DNA of 64,000 nucleotides from CAVSWT01 sp963782985 (GCA_963782985.1 CAWALU010000003.1:124001-188000), one strand, 5' to 3'; shown: positions 8,235 through 17,804, counted from the first letter of the stretch. Program-made: numbers and translations. Notes: generated by a model from the sequence alone, not told the origin.

Positions 8235-9701
8235 TCATATTCTCTTCTCAATTGCTTTCTTATATAGCTCCATATACTCTTTGGCGGAATGCTGCCATGA
8301 ATAATCCTGGCTCATTCCGTTTTTTTGAATTTTCTTCCACACATCTTTTTTATGAAAATATTTTAAAGCCCGCTCCACAGTAAGAGAAAGAGCATAACCC
8401 GTATAATCGTTAAATGAAAAACCTGTTCCGTTATCATAACCGTAATAATTTTGTTCATCCCAATCAAGCACAGTGTCGGCAAGTCCCCCCGTCTTTCTAA
8501 CAATCGGAACCGTTCCGTATTTTAAGCTGTAAATTTGATTAAGCCCGCAAGGCTCATATCGTGAAGGCATTAAAAACATATCTGCGCCGGCTTCAATTAA
8601 ATGGGAGAGTTCATTATTAAAACCTAAATACACCGAGACTTTTTCGGGATATTTATCCGCAAGATATCTAAAATGAGTTTCATAATTTTCCTCGCCGCTT
8701 CCAAGCATTATCCATTGAGCATTTAAATTCATTAGACTTTCAGTGGCATCAACAAAAATATCAAAGCCTTTTTGCAACACCATTCGGGAAATCATTGCAA
8801 TTACAGGAATGTTTTCTTCGAATGGCAAATTTAAATGTTCCAGCAAAAACTTTTTATTTTTTATTTTACCGCCAAGATATTTTTGAGAGTATCTATACGG
8901 CAAAAATTTGTCGGTATCAGGATTCCATGTTTCATAATCAATTCCATTTACTATTCCGTACAAATCATTTTCTCTGCTGCGAAGAATATCTTGCATTCCG
9001 GAACCATATTCCGGAGTTAAAATTTCCTGCGCATAAGTTTTGCTTACCGTGTTTATCATATCGGCAAAAGAAATTCCCGCTTTCATAAAAGAAATGCCGT
9101 CTTCATATTCAACGGGACCATCGGGATAAAACCATCGCGCATTAATTTCTGCATTGAATAGCGCCGTCGTTGAAAACCTTCCCTGATAACCAATATTGTG
9201 AATTGTATAAACAGTAGAAGTTTTATCAAATAGTTTATCCCAGCTGTAATTGTCTTTTATAAATAAAGGCAGCAAACCGGTTTGCCAATCATTGCAGTGA
9301 ATAATATCAGGCTGCCATTGCATTCTTTGAAGCGTTTCCACAACTCCTTTTGAAAAAAGTATAAATCTTTCATCCTCGTCAAAATCATTAGAATAAATTT
9401 TGCCTCGGTTAAAATAATGCGGACAGTCAACGAAATTAACTTCCACATTTGAGTCGGGCAGTTTGCATTGATGAATGTGTACATCGCGAATATGACCGTT
9501 TATTCTTACCGGCAGGCCGCCGATGTTCCAATTATATTTTAAATCAAATTTATTTTCATCAATAATATTATACTTCGGAGTAAAAACTCTTACTTCGCAG
9601 CCCAGCTTTTCCAGCGCTTTAGGCAGCGCGCCGGCAACGTCTGCCAGCCCGCCGGTTTTTGAATAAGGGAATACTTCAGATGAAACAAATGCGATTTTCA
9701 T
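8235..9701 (-). CDS. glgA: Glycogen synthase (ADP-glucose type, GT5)
   Basis: Transfers glucose from ADP-glucose to the growing alpha-1,4-glucan in the cytoplasm. The product is 488 residues, near the usual 480. The N-terminal Rossmann domain has MKIAFVSSEVFPYSKTGGLADV with the KTGGL substrate motif. The C-terminal domain has MISRMVLQKGFD and the sugar-nucleotide motif MPSRYEPCGLNQIYSLKYG, containing the catalytic Glu. I use the ATG at 9701, since MKIAFVSSE is the family N terminus; a TTG two codons upstream gives no better fit. No Shine-Dalgarno sequence is seen. No other glg gene is adjacent. It fits glucan storage next to an exported GH16 and GH97. Confidence 0.95.
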   Translation of the reverse strand: MKIAFVSSEVFPYSKTGGLADVAGALPKALEKLGCEVRVFTPKYNIIDENKFDLKYNWNIGGLPVRINGHIRDVHIHQCKLPDSNVEVNFVDCPHYFNRGKIYSNDFDEDERFILFSKGVVETLQRMQWQPDIIHCNDWQTGLLPLFIKDNYSWDKLFDKTSTVYTIHNIGYQGRFSTTALFNAEINARWFYPDGPVEYEDGISFMKAGISFADMINTVSKTYAQEILTPEYGSGMQDILRSRENDLYGIVNGIDYETWNPDTDKFLPYRYSQKYLGGKIKNKKFLLEHLNLPFEENIPVIAMISRMVLQKGFDIFVDATESLMNLNAQWIMLGSGEENYETHFRYLADKYPEKVSVYLGFNNELSHLIEAGADMFLMPSRYEPCGLNQIYSLKYGTVPIVRKTGGLADTVLDWDEQNYYGYDNGTGFSFNDYTGYALSLTVERALKYFHKKDVWKKIQKNGMSQDYSWQHSAKEYMELYKKAIEKRI

Positions 9702-9910
9702 AAGCAATTTTTTTTTTGATAAAAAGATGATTGACTAAATATATAAATAAAATAAAAATAATTTTATGAGCCTCATCTAATTTTTTTTAGATATAATTAT
9801 AAGTTAAGTCTAACTGCGGCGCTCTTTAAGAGATTGTTAAGATGATTTTTACTTTCTTATTTTCTATCCTTATTTTGAACTATAATTTTAGATTTAAGGT
9901 GAATTTTAAA

Positions 9911-10699
9911 ATGCAGACAATAAAAAATAATATTACAATTTATCAAGAGGGAAATGAAAATAATCGCCCAATTATTTTTGCGCATGGGTTTCCTTACGAT
10001 CATTTTTTGTGGGACGATGTAATCTCACTTTTAAAAGATAATTTCCGCTGCAATACTTATGATATAAGAGGTTTGGGAAAAAGCGACGCGGGCGATGGTC
10101 AGTACACAATTGAAATGTTTGTCGATGATATTGAAAATATAATCGATGAATTAGAATTAAAGAAACCGGCCCTTTGCGGAATTTCTATGGGCGGATATAT
10201 TTCTTTTAGAGCAATTGAAAGAATGGAAGAGAAATTCAGCGCGGCTATTTTTTGCGATACAAAGCCGCTGGCTGACGATAATGCGGGTCGCTTAAAAAGA
10301 GCCGAAGGAATAAAAAAAATAAATAAATTGGGAGTTCAAAAATTTGTGGAGGATTTTGTTCCAACTTGTTTTGCCGACAGTTCAATTAAAAGTCTTGGCA
10401 AAAAATATATAGACATACTTGATCGGTCAAAAAAATTTTCACCCGTGGGAGTTAAAGGATGTTTACTTGCAATGGCTGCCCGAACCGATACAACGGACTA
10501 TCTTCCTAAAATAAAAATTCCTTCTTTATTTATTTGCGGCGATGAAGACAATTTTACTCCCCCTGATCAAATGGAAAAATTTGCGGATCAAGTCGGCAAT
10601 TCAATATTTAAGGTAGTTCCGAGTTCCGGACACATGACTCCAATTGAAAATCCCGAGTTTGTCGCCGACGCTATAAATAATTTTTTATCTAAAATTTAA
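9911..10699 (+). CDS. Alpha/beta-fold hydrolase
   Basis: A cytoplasmic serine hydrolase of about 262 residues. The triad is visible: Ser in the nucleophile elbow CGISMGGY (about 92), Asp in CGDEDNFTPP (about 210) and His in SSGHMTPIENP (about 240). The oxyanion-hole strand is FAHGFPYDHFLWDD. It resembles 3-oxoadipate enol-lactonases and related esterases, but the substrate is not known. The frame stays open to an ATG at 9842, which would add a hydrophobic 23-residue stretch. I prefer the ATG at 9911 because AAGGTG precedes it and the usual N terminus follows. The longer form would look like a membrane anchor. The quinone oxidoreductase follows after 29 bases, so an operon is likely. Confidence 0.82.
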   Translation: MQTIKNNITIYQEGNENNRPIIFAHGFPYDHFLWDDVISLLKDNFRCNTYDIRGLGKSDAGDGQYTIEMFVDDIENIIDELELKKPALCGISMGGYISFRAIERMEEKFSAAIFCDTKPLADDNAGRLKRAEGIKKINKLGVQKFVEDFVPTCFADSSIKSLGKKYIDILDRSKKFSPVGVKGCLLAMAARTDTTDYLPKIKIPSLFICGDEDNFTPPDQMEKFADQVGNSIFKVVPSSGHMTPIENPEFVADAINNFLSKI

Positions 10700-10728
10700 T
10701 TATTAAACAAATTGGAAAAGTAAAATTG

Positions 10729-11709
10729 ATGAAAGCTATTATTGTTGAAACGCCGGGCGGAGCCGATCATTTAAAATTTGGCGAGGTTGAAAAACCAAAG
10801 CCGAAGCAAAATGAGTTATTAGTAAAAGTTAAAGCCACAGCATTGAATAGAGCGGACATACTCCAAAGAGAGGGAAAATATCCTCCGCCAAAAGGTGAAA
10901 GTGAAATTTTAGGAATGGAAATTTCAGGTATTGTGTCTGAAGTTGGTTTACGGGTTACCAAGCATAAAGTGGGAGATAGGGTTTTCGGACTTGTACCCGG
11001 CGGAAGCTACGCTGAGTATTGCGTTATTAATGAATCAATGGCTAATAGTATTCCATCGAATTTAAATTTTGAAGAAGCCGCCGCAATTCCCGAAGTGTTT
11101 TTGACTGCATATCAAGCTTTAATTTTATTAGCAAAATTAAAAAGGGGAGAATCAATTTTAATCCACGCCGGCGGCAGCGGAGTTGGTACTGCGGCAATTC
11201 AAATTGCAAAAGAAGTTGGCGCAAAAATTTTTATAACCGCTTCTAAGCAAAAGCATTCAATCTGCAAAGAACTTGGCGCAGATTTTACGATTGATTACCA
11301 TACCGAAAATTTCCGCGAAAAAATTGATGAAATTACAAATGGAAACGGAGTGGATGTTATTATTGATTTCATTTCCGGTCCTTATTTTAAAGATAATATA
11401 GAATCGCTTTCAATTGATGGAAGAATGATATTGCTTGCTTCGTTGGGCGGAGGAAAAGTAGATGAATTTGATTTACGAAAAATCCTAAGTAAAAGATTGT
11501 CGATTATTGGTTCCACGCTGCGGGCAAGAAACTTGGATTATAAAACTAAACTTAATTTAGAGTTAATGAATTTCGCTTTTGAAAAATTTCAAAATAAAAA
11601 ACTAAAACCGGTTATTGACAAAATTTTTAATTGGGAGGAAGTAATTGAAGCGCACAAATATATGGAAGCGAATAAAAATACCGGCAAAATAATTTTAAGA
11701 GTGGAATAA
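10729..11709 (+). CDS. NAD(P)H quinone oxidoreductase, PIG3-like MDR family
   Basis: A zinc-free medium-chain dehydrogenase/reductase of 326 residues, likely reducing quinones or enones with NADPH. The N-terminal GroES-like domain has MKAIIVETPGGADHL, TALNRADILQREGKYPPP and GMEISGIV, which is the PIG3 type. The Rossmann domain has LIHAGGSGVGTAAIQIAK (dinucleotide loop) and later DVIIDFISGPYF. No catalytic zinc cysteines are seen. The ATG at 10729 is preferred over an in-frame TTG one codon upstream; GGAAAAG lies about 10 bases before. Probably cotranscribed with the alpha/beta hydrolase. Confidence 0.88.
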   Translation: MKAIIVETPGGADHLKFGEVEKPKPKQNELLVKVKATALNRADILQREGKYPPPKGESEILGMEISGIVSEVGLRVTKHKVGDRVFGLVPGGSYAEYCVINESMANSIPSNLNFEEAAAIPEVFLTAYQALILLAKLKRGESILIHAGGSGVGTAAIQIAKEVGAKIFITASKQKHSICKELGADFTIDYHTENFREKIDEITNGNGVDVIIDFISGPYFKDNIESLSIDGRMILLASLGGGKVDEFDLRKILSKRLSIIGSTLRARNLDYKTKLNLELMNFAFEKFQNKKLKPVIDKIFNWEEVIEAHKYMEANKNTGKIILRVE

Positions 11710-11767
11710 AAATACTTCTTTGGGGCGTGCCTTGACCTTTTTAAAATGAAGATATATGTGTAGATGT

Positions 11768-11941
11768 ATGAATTTAGAATTATCAAAAATGACAGATACC
11801 GACAAATTAAAAATGATCGGAAAACTATGGGATAGCATTAAAGAACCCCACCTTATCCCGAATCCTGAAGAACACCTCAAAATCTTAGAAACCAGGCTTA
11901 ATCCAAAAGATGAAAATATACAGGAAATGGGATGGCTTTAA
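11768..11941 (+). CDS. Orphan addiction-module antitoxin-like protein, C terminus apparently frameshifted
   Basis: A small protein resembling the putative addiction module component family (Unstab_antitox, TIGR02574 type). The typical core is visible: DKLKMIGKLWDSIKEP, then PEEHLKILETRLN. Family members end with an x-x-W-E-E-V-K segment; here the frame stops after EMGWL. Skipping one base after the Trp codon (near 11935-11938) restores an ending FKEILNQ and stop at about 11963, which fits the family better. That suggests an indel. No ParE/RelE-type toxin gene is next to it: upstream is the oxidoreductase, downstream the opposing NUDIX gene. The frame could also start at 11756. No Shine-Dalgarno sequence is seen. 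It may be a decaying remnant. Confidence 0.5.
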   Translation: MNLELSKMTDTDKLKMIGKLWDSIKEPHLIPNPEEHLKILETRLNPKDENIQEMGWL

Positions 11942-11953
11942 AGAAATTTTAAA

Positions 11954-12436
11954 TCAATAAAAATTTACAGTGTAACTTTTAAATTTTCCTTTTTCATAAA
12001 TAAACTTAGCGCTGAAAAAATTTTTAGTAGATTTTGGAGTTTTATTAAAAACCCAATTTAAAAAAATTTTATCCCCGTCCCACAAATTTAATTTTAATAA
12101 TTCTTCATTCTTAATCCATTGCAAATTACCTTCGTTTGAATCAATCAATTTGCCTTTAAAATTTTTTGCCGTAAAAATAAAAACATGCCAATCATTCTTA
12201 CCATCAAAATTTGGAAAAGCAATAAATCCGTTTAAAATTGGATTTATAATAGTTAAACCTGATTCTTCTTTAACCTCGCGTATAACGCACTCTTCCGGGC
12301 TTTCACCAGCATCAAACTTACCGCCAAGCCCATTCCACTTTCCTTCATGAAAATCATTTTTCTTCTTTACTCTATGCAGCATTAAAGTTTTTTTATTTTT
12401 ATTATCAATTACATAACAAAGTGTTGCCAGGATCAT
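11954..12436 (-). CDS. NUDIX hydrolase, MutT/8-oxo-dGTPase-like
   Basis: Hydrolyses a nucleoside diphosphate linked to another moiety; close relatives clean oxidised purine nucleotides. The Nudix box is complete: G-x5-E-x7-RE-x-x-EE-x-G-L in GKFDAGESPEECVIREVKEE followed by SGL (about residues 39-61). The N terminus MILATLCYVID and the preceding KWNGLGGKFD resemble 8-oxo-dGTP diphosphatases of the MTH1/MutX kind. The 160 residues are a normal length. A C-terminal tail after about residue 130 is basic and aromatic. The gene is convergent with the antitoxin remnant and divergent from the acidic-protein gene. Confidence 0.88.
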   Translation of the reverse strand: MILATLCYVIDNKNKKTLMLHRVKKKNDFHEGKWNGLGGKFDAGESPEECVIREVKEESGLTIINPILNGFIAFPNFDGKNDWHVFIFTAKNFKGKLIDSNEGNLQWIKNEELLKLNLWDGDKIFLNWVFNKTPKSTKNFFSAKFIYEKGKFKSYTVNFY

Positions 12437-12609
12437 TCTGTTTCCAAAATTATTTTAAAAAGTATTGACACTTATTATACTCTAAATTAAGTTTTCATAA
12501 ATAGATTTTAAAATAAAAAAATCATAAAAATTTAATTTGTCTATTTAATTTTTTTTATAAATATTTAGAGAGAATTTTTAAGCACAAATTTTTAAGAGGA
12601 GAACTATTA

Positions 12610-12972
12610 ATGTTAAGTTTATCAAATGAACAGAAAGAAGTTTTTAGCGAAGGTAATTATAAAACTCAACAAGAGTTAGTTGAAGAATGTATTGAAATCG
12701 GGTTGCCTGTAATTGGTGATGAAGACGCTGAAACTTTAGAAATGTATTTAGGCGCTTCAGATATTGACGACGACGACGATGATTTTGATGATGAGGATGA
12801 TGACGATTTTGACGATGACGAAGAAGAATTAGATGAAGATGAAGAAGACGATATTTCAGAAATTGAACCGGACGATGATGAGGATGTTTATGAAGAAGAT
12901 TTTGATTTTGATGAAGAAGACGATGACGATGATCTTTTTGACGATGAAGATCAAAACCTCAGCTACAATTAA
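12610..12972 (+). CDS. Hyperacidic Asp/Glu-rich protein
   Basis: Function unknown. The first 50 residues are ordinary and probably helical (NEQKEVFSEGNYKTQQELVE, then CIEIGLPVIGDEDAETLEMY). From about residue 51 to 115 nearly every position is Asp or Glu, broken mainly by a few Phe, Ile, Leu and Tyr. There is no signal peptide, so it is probably cytosolic. Such tails occur in histone or ribosome chaperones, in the RNA polymerase delta subunit and in DNA mimics; I see no homology to these. AGGAG 9 bases before the ATG supports translation. The stop codon overlaps the stop of the opposing hldD by 3 bases. Codon repeats (GAC/GAT/GAA runs) make length changes by slippage likely. Confidence 0.75.
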   Translation: MLSLSNEQKEVFSEGNYKTQQELVEECIEIGLPVIGDEDAETLEMYLGASDIDDDDDDFDDEDDDDFDDDEEELDEDEEDDISEIEPDDDEDVYEEDFDFDEEDDDDDLFDDEDQNLSYN

Positions 12973-13940
12973 TATCCCAAATAATTTTCTTTAAGCAGAT
13001 AATTTTTAACGTAGTCGGTTACGCCAGCCTCTAATGAATTTAGAGATTTTGTGTAGCCGACTTTTTTTATTTTAGTCAAGTTTGCTTCGGTAAAATACTG
13101 ATATTTGTTGGCAAGATTTTCCGGCAAATCAATGTACTCAATATTTACAGGCTTATTCAAAGCGTTAAAAATAGCCGTTGCTAAATCATTCCATGAGCGC
13201 GCGCTGCCCGATCCAATATTATAAATTCCATTTTTATCGGGATTCTCTAAAAAGAATAATGTCATATCCACAGCGTCTTTCACATATATAAAATCTCTTT
13301 TTTGCTCGCCGTCTTTATAATCGGGATTTAGAGATTTGAATAATTTTACTTTGCCCGTATTTTGAATCTGTTCAAAAGCCTTGTGAACAACGCTTCTCAT
13401 ATCGCCTTTGTGATATTCATTTGGACCGTAAACATTAAAATATTTCAGCCCCACAATTTTGTTTAGCAAACCTTGATTCTTTGCCCAAATATCAAAAAGA
13501 CTTTTTGAGTAACCGTACATATTTAAGGGACGCAATTGGCTTAGCTTCTCCTCGTCATCGTTAAAGGCAAGCGAGCCGCTGCCGTATGTCGCGGCAGAAG
13601 ACGCATAAATAAATCGTATGTTATTTTTGAAAGTATACCTTGCCAGTTTTTGTGTATACTGAAAATTATTTTTTAATAAATGATCTGCATCTTTTTCGGT
13701 GGTAGATGAATTTGCGCCCATGTGAATTATAGCGCTGATTTTATATTTTACGCCGGCATTTAATTTATCAAACAAATCATCTTTTTGAATAAAGTCCTGA
13801 AACTTTAATCCAACCAGATTTTTCCATTTCTCTTCCAAACCAAGCTCGTCAACAATAATAATATTTTCATTGCCAAGCTGGTTTAAGCGCCAAACAATCG
13901 CGCTGCCAATAAACCCCGCGCCGCCGGTTACAAGTATCAC
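12969..13940 (-). CDS. hldD: ADP-L-glycero-D-manno-heptose 6-epimerase
   Basis: Converts ADP-D-glycero- to ADP-L-glycero-manno-heptose for the LPS inner core. The 323 residues compare with 310 in E. coli. It is an extended SDR: NAD(P)-binding TGGAGFIGSAIVWRL at the N terminus, the family-specific HMGANSSTTEKD, and catalytic Tyr and Lys in YGYSKSLFD (about 140-144). KYFNVYGPNEYHKGDMRSV and RDFIYVKDAVD follow, as in known HldD. The start is a GTG at 13940 with GGAG about 9 bases upstream. It shows that the organism builds heptose-containing LPS. It is divergent from metH. Confidence 0.93.
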   Translation of the reverse strand: MILVTGGAGFIGSAIVWRLNQLGNENIIIVDELGLEEKWKNLVGLKFQDFIQKDDLFDKLNAGVKYKISAIIHMGANSSTTEKDADHLLKNNFQYTQKLARYTFKNNIRFIYASSAATYGSGSLAFNDDEEKLSQLRPLNMYGYSKSLFDIWAKNQGLLNKIVGLKYFNVYGPNEYHKGDMRSVVHKAFEQIQNTGKVKLFKSLNPDYKDGEQKRDFIYVKDAVDMTLFFLENPDKNGIYNIGSGSARSWNDLATAIFNALNKPVNIEYIDLPENLANKYQYFTEANLTKIKKVGYTKSLNSLEAGVTDYVKNYLLKENYLGY

Positions 13941-13986
13941 TATTTCATCTCCGTATCGTTATGTTTTTAGTAAGAAGTAATTTAAT

Positions 13987-13994
13987 TATATTTG
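13987..13994 (+). promoter_or_regulatory. TATATTTG promoter -7-like element upstream of metH
   Basis: TATATTTG matches TAnnTTTG, the -7 element of Bacteroidota primary sigma factor promoters. It lies 82 bases before the first possible metH start. The same octamer lies before the ClC gene (20950) and hemH (30110). No convincing -33 TTTG is present, so this is tentative. Confidence 0.35.
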
Positions 13995-14102
13995 TCAATC
14001 TTTCAAAAAAACAAAAGCTATAACTTCGCAGCCATAATTTATTTAAACAGGAATTTCTTTCTTCTAAAATAAAATATGAGTGCGTTCAATCTTTATTTTA
14101 AA

Positions 14103-17100
14103 ATGAATACATACGATACCATAAAAAATATTTTAAGTGAAAGAATCCTGGTTCTTGACGGCGCGATGGGAACTATGATTCAGCGTTATAAATTAGATGA
14201 AAAAGATTTTCGCGGGGAAAAATTTAAAAATCATAATCATGATTTAAAGGGAAATAACGATCTGCTTTCTTTAACGCGTCCCGATGTAATTAAAGAAATA
14301 CACCGCGCATATTTAGAAGCCGGCTCAGATATAATCGAAACAAATACTTTCAGCGCAAATTCTATTTCACAAGCGGATTACAAGCTGGAAAATATTGTAT
14401 ATGAATTGAATTTAGCGGCGGCTAAAATTGCAAAAGAAGCAGCGGAGGAATTCACAAAGGAAAATCCGAATAAACCAAGATTTGTTGCGGGAGCTTTAGG
14501 TCCCACAAATAAAACCCTTTCACTTTCCCCTGATGTTAATGACCCCGGTTATCGTTCTTCTTCTTTTGAAGAAATTTCAAACGCATATTATGAGCAGGCA
14601 AAAGGATTAATTGATGGGGGAGTTGACGTCTTATTAGTTGAAACTATTTTTGATACATTAAACAGCAAGGCCGCCATTTATGGTTTGCACAAGTTGTTTG
14701 ATGAAACCGGCGTTCAGCTTCCGGTTATGATTTCAGGTTCAATTGTAGATTTAAGCGGCAGAACTTTATCGGGACAAACTACGGAAGCATTTTTAATTTC
14801 AATTTCACACGCCCCAAATTTATTAAGCGTTGGTTTAAATTGTTCTCTCGGCGGCAAACAGATGCGTCCTTTTATTGAAGAGCTTTCAAAACTTGCGCCG
14901 TATTATGTAAGCATTTATCCCAACGCCGGGCTTCCGAATGAAATGGGAGAGTACGACGAAACCGCTTCTGAAACAGCGGCAATATTAAAAGATTATGGCG
15001 ATAGTGGATTCTTCAATATTGTCGGAGGATGCTGCGGAACCACTCCCGATCATATTAAATCGATAGCCCGCGCAGTTTCAAAAATAAAGCCGAGAGAAAT
15101 TCCAGAGGTTTCTGACTATCTAAGATTGAGCGGATTGGAGCCTGTAATTATTCGTCCCGAAACAAATTTTGTAAACATCGGCGAACGAACAAATATTACG
15201 GGTTCTAAAAAATTTTCCAATTTAATTTTGTCCGGTAACTATGAGGCGGCGCTTACTGTTGCGCGAAATCAAGTTGAAGGCGGCGCTCAAATTCTTGATA
15301 TAAATATGGATGAAGGTTTGCTTGATTCCGAAGAAGCGATGGTAAAATTTATTAATCTTCTTCAAGCGGAACCCGATATTGCACGCCTTCCCATTATGGT
15401 TGATTCATCTAAATGGACGGTAATTGAAGAGGGATTAAAATGTCTGCAAGGCAAAAGTATCGTCAATTCTATCAGCTTAAAAGAAGGCGAAGAAGCTTTT
15501 ATTGAACGCGCGAAAAAAATTAAAATGTACGGGGCCGCCGCAGTAGTTATGGCTTTTGATGAGGATGGACAGGGCGATACTCTTCAAAGAAGAATAGAAA
15601 TTTGCAAACGCGCTTATGAAATTTTAACTAAGAAAGTAGGGTTCAATCCGCAAGATATAATTTTTGATCCCAACGCTTTAACTGTTGCCACAGGAATTGA
15701 AGAGCATAATAATTACGCAGTTGATTTTATTGAAGCGACGAGATGGATAAAACAAAACCTTCCGCATGTAAAAGTAAGCGGAGGAATTAGTAATATTTCA
15801 TTTTCTTTCCGCGGTAACAATTTGGTTCGCGAAGCTATGCACTCCGCTTTTTTGTATCATGCAATTAAAGCCGGACTTGATATGGGCATTGTGAATGCGG
15901 GTCAGCTTGAAGTTTATGAGGAGATTCCCAAAGAACTTTTAACGTTAGTTGAAGATGTTCTTTTAAATAGAAGAAAAGACGCCACAGAAAGGTTAGTTGA
16001 TTTTGCTGAAACCGTAAAACAAAAAGGCAAAGAAGCGGTAATAAAAGATGAATGGAGAAACGGCTCCGTTGAAGAAAGATTAAAGCACGCCCTGGTAAAA
16101 GGAATTGTTAATTACATTGAGGAAGATACAGAAGAAGCCCGGAAGAAATTCGCAAGACCGATTGAAGTTATCGAAGGTCCGTTAATGGATGGAATGAATG
16201 TAGTGGGAGATCTATTTGGCGCCGGCAAAATGTTTTTACCGCAAGTTGTCAAAAGCGCCAGGGTAATGAAAAAGTCGGTGGCTTACCTTATCCCTTATAT
16301 TGAAAAGGATAAGAAAGATGTAAACGACACCAAGGGGGCGGGAAAAATCTTAATGGCGACGGTTAAGGGCGACGTGCATGACATTGGTAAAAACATTGTC
16401 GGCGTGGTGCTTGGTTGCAATAATTATAAAGTTATAGACCTTGGAGTGATGGTAAGCGCGGATAAAATTCTGCAAACAGCAATTGATGAAAATGTTGATG
16501 TGATTGGTTTAAGCGGATTGATAACTCCTTCGTTAGATGAAATGGTTCACGTTGCAAAGGAAATGGAAAGAAGAAAAATAAAAATTCCATTGCTAATTGG
16601 AGGAGCAACAACTTCTCGAATTCATACTGCGGTTAAAATCCAGCCAAACTTTAGCGGTACAACTGTACATGTTTTAGATGCTTCGCGAAGCGTTCCAGTA
16701 GTAAGCAATCTGCTTAATGATGATAAAAGCGTTAAAGAAAAATTTGAAGCAGGCATAAAAGAAGAATATGAAAAGATTAGAATTAATCATCAAAAAAGAA
16801 AAAGCGAAAAACATTTTTTGAGTCTTAATCAAGCAAGAGATAATAAATTAAAAACCGATTGGGAAAAAATAAAAATTACAAAACCGGAAACACCCGGCAT
16901 TACAAGTTTTAAGAATTTTTCACTGGAGAAACTTAGAGAATATATTGATTGGACGCCGTTCTTTTTAACCTGGGAATTAAAGGGAAAATATCCCGCTATT
17001 TTTGAAAGTGAAAAATATGGCGTTGAAGCTAAAAAATTATTTGATGACGCCAATATACTTTTAGATGAAATTATTTCTAAAAAACTTTTAACCGCAAATG

Positions 17101-17804
17101 GCGTGATAGGAATTTTCCCGGCTAATTCTGTTGGCGGTGATGATATTGAAATTTACGCGGATGACTCTCGAACCGGCGTTAAAAGAGTTCTTCATACTTT
17201 ACGCTCACAATCGCAAAAATCAAACGGACTGCCCAACCTTGCGCTGGCTGATTACATCGCCCCAAAAGAAAGCGGCTTAAATGATTACGTGGGCGCCTTT
17301 GCTGTAACCGCGGGAATTGGTATTGAAAAAATTATTGAAAAGTATGAAAGCGAACATGATGATTACAATAGCATTCTAACTAAAGCTTTAGCCGATAGAC
17401 TTGCAGAAGCATTTGCGGAACATCTTCATGAATTAGTTAGAAAAAAATATTGGGGATATGCACCGGAAGAAGTGTTCAGTACTGAAGATTTAATTAAAGA
17501 AAATTATCAAGGAATTCGCCCCGCCCCGGGGTATCCAGCCCAGCCTGATCATACCGAGAAGCCTATTATTTTTGATTTGCTTGACGCTGAAAAAAATACC
17601 GGAATAAAATTAACTGAAAGTTACGCAATGCATCCAGCTGCTTCCGTAAGCGGTTTGTATTTTTCTCATCCCGAATCAAGATATTTTAATGTCGGCAAAA
17701 TAGGGAAAGATCAGGTATCGGATTATCACAAAAGAAAAGGATTAAGTCTTGAAGAAATGGAAAGATGGTTAGGTCCTATTTTAAATTATGATGAAGGGGA
17801 GTAA
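14103..17804 (+). CDS. metH: Cobalamin-dependent methionine synthase
   Basis: Transfers methyl from 5-methyltetrahydrofolate through B12 to homocysteine, making methionine in the cytosol. All four modules are present in about 1233 residues (E. coli 1227). The homocysteine domain has the zinc cysteines in GLNCSLGG and GGCCGTTPDH. The folate domain begins FVNIGERTNITGS. The cap and B12 domain carry DVHDIGKNIVGVV, whose His ligates cobalt. The C-terminal activation domain has RPAPGYPAQPDHTEK and AMHPAASVSGLYFSHP, which bind S-adenosylmethionine. I chose the ATG at 14103 because ERILVLDGAMGT then falls at the usual distance; an ATG at 14076 would add nine residues. No cobalamin riboswitch is recognisable upstream. 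Probably a single-gene unit. Confidence 0.96.
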   Translation: MNTYDTIKNILSERILVLDGAMGTMIQRYKLDEKDFRGEKFKNHNHDLKGNNDLLSLTRPDVIKEIHRAYLEAGSDIIETNTFSANSISQADYKLENIVYELNLAAAKIAKEAAEEFTKENPNKPRFVAGALGPTNKTLSLSPDVNDPGYRSSSFEEISNAYYEQAKGLIDGGVDVLLVETIFDTLNSKAAIYGLHKLFDETGVQLPVMISGSIVDLSGRTLSGQTTEAFLISISHAPNLLSVGLNCSLGGKQMRPFIEELSKLAPYYVSIYPNAGLPNEMGEYDETASETAAILKDYGDSGFFNIVGGCCGTTPDHIKSIARAVSKIKPREIPEVSDYLRLSGLEPVIIRPETNFVNIGERTNITGSKKFSNLILSGNYEAALTVARNQVEGGAQILDINMDEGLLDSEEAMVKFINLLQAEPDIARLPIMVDSSKWTVIEEGLKCLQGKSIVNSISLKEGEEAFIERAKKIKMYGAAAVVMAFDEDGQGDTLQRRIEICKRAYEILTKKVGFNPQDIIFDPNALTVATGIEEHNNYAVDFIEATRWIKQNLPHVKVSGGISNISFSFRGNNLVREAMHSAFLYHAIKAGLDMGIVNAGQLEVYEEIPKELLTLVEDVLLNRRKDATERLVDFAETVKQKGKEAVIKDEWRNGSVEERLKHALVKGIVNYIEEDTEEARKKFARPIEVIEGPLMDGMNVVGDLFGAGKMFLPQVVKSARVMKKSVAYLIPYIEKDKKDVNDTKGAGKILMATVKGDVHDIGKNIVGVVLGCNNYKVIDLGVMVSADKILQTAIDENVDVIGLSGLITPSLDEMVHVAKEMERRKIKIPLLIGGATTSRIHTAVKIQPNFSGTTVHVLDASRSVPVVSNLLNDDKSVKEKFEAGIKEEYEKIRINHQKRKSEKHFLSLNQARDNKLKTDWEKIKITKPETPGITSFKNFSLEKLREYIDWTPFFLTWELKGKYPAIFESEKYGVEAKKLFDDANILLDEIISKKLLTANGVIGIFPANSVGGDDIEIYADDSRTGVKRVLHTLRSQSQKSNGLPNLALADYIAPKESGLNDYVGAFAVTAGIGIEKIIEKYESEHDDYNSILTKALADRLAEAFAEHLHELVRKKYWGYAPEEVFSTEDLIKENYQGIRPAPGYPAQPDHTEKPIIFDLLDAEKNTGIKLTESYAMHPAASVSGLYFSHPESRYFNVGKIGKDQVSDYHKRKGLSLEEMERWLGPILNYDEGE

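Noticed and set aside
14000..14102. Cobalamin riboswitch before metH
   Set aside because: The leader is too short and no B12-box-like conserved block is seen.
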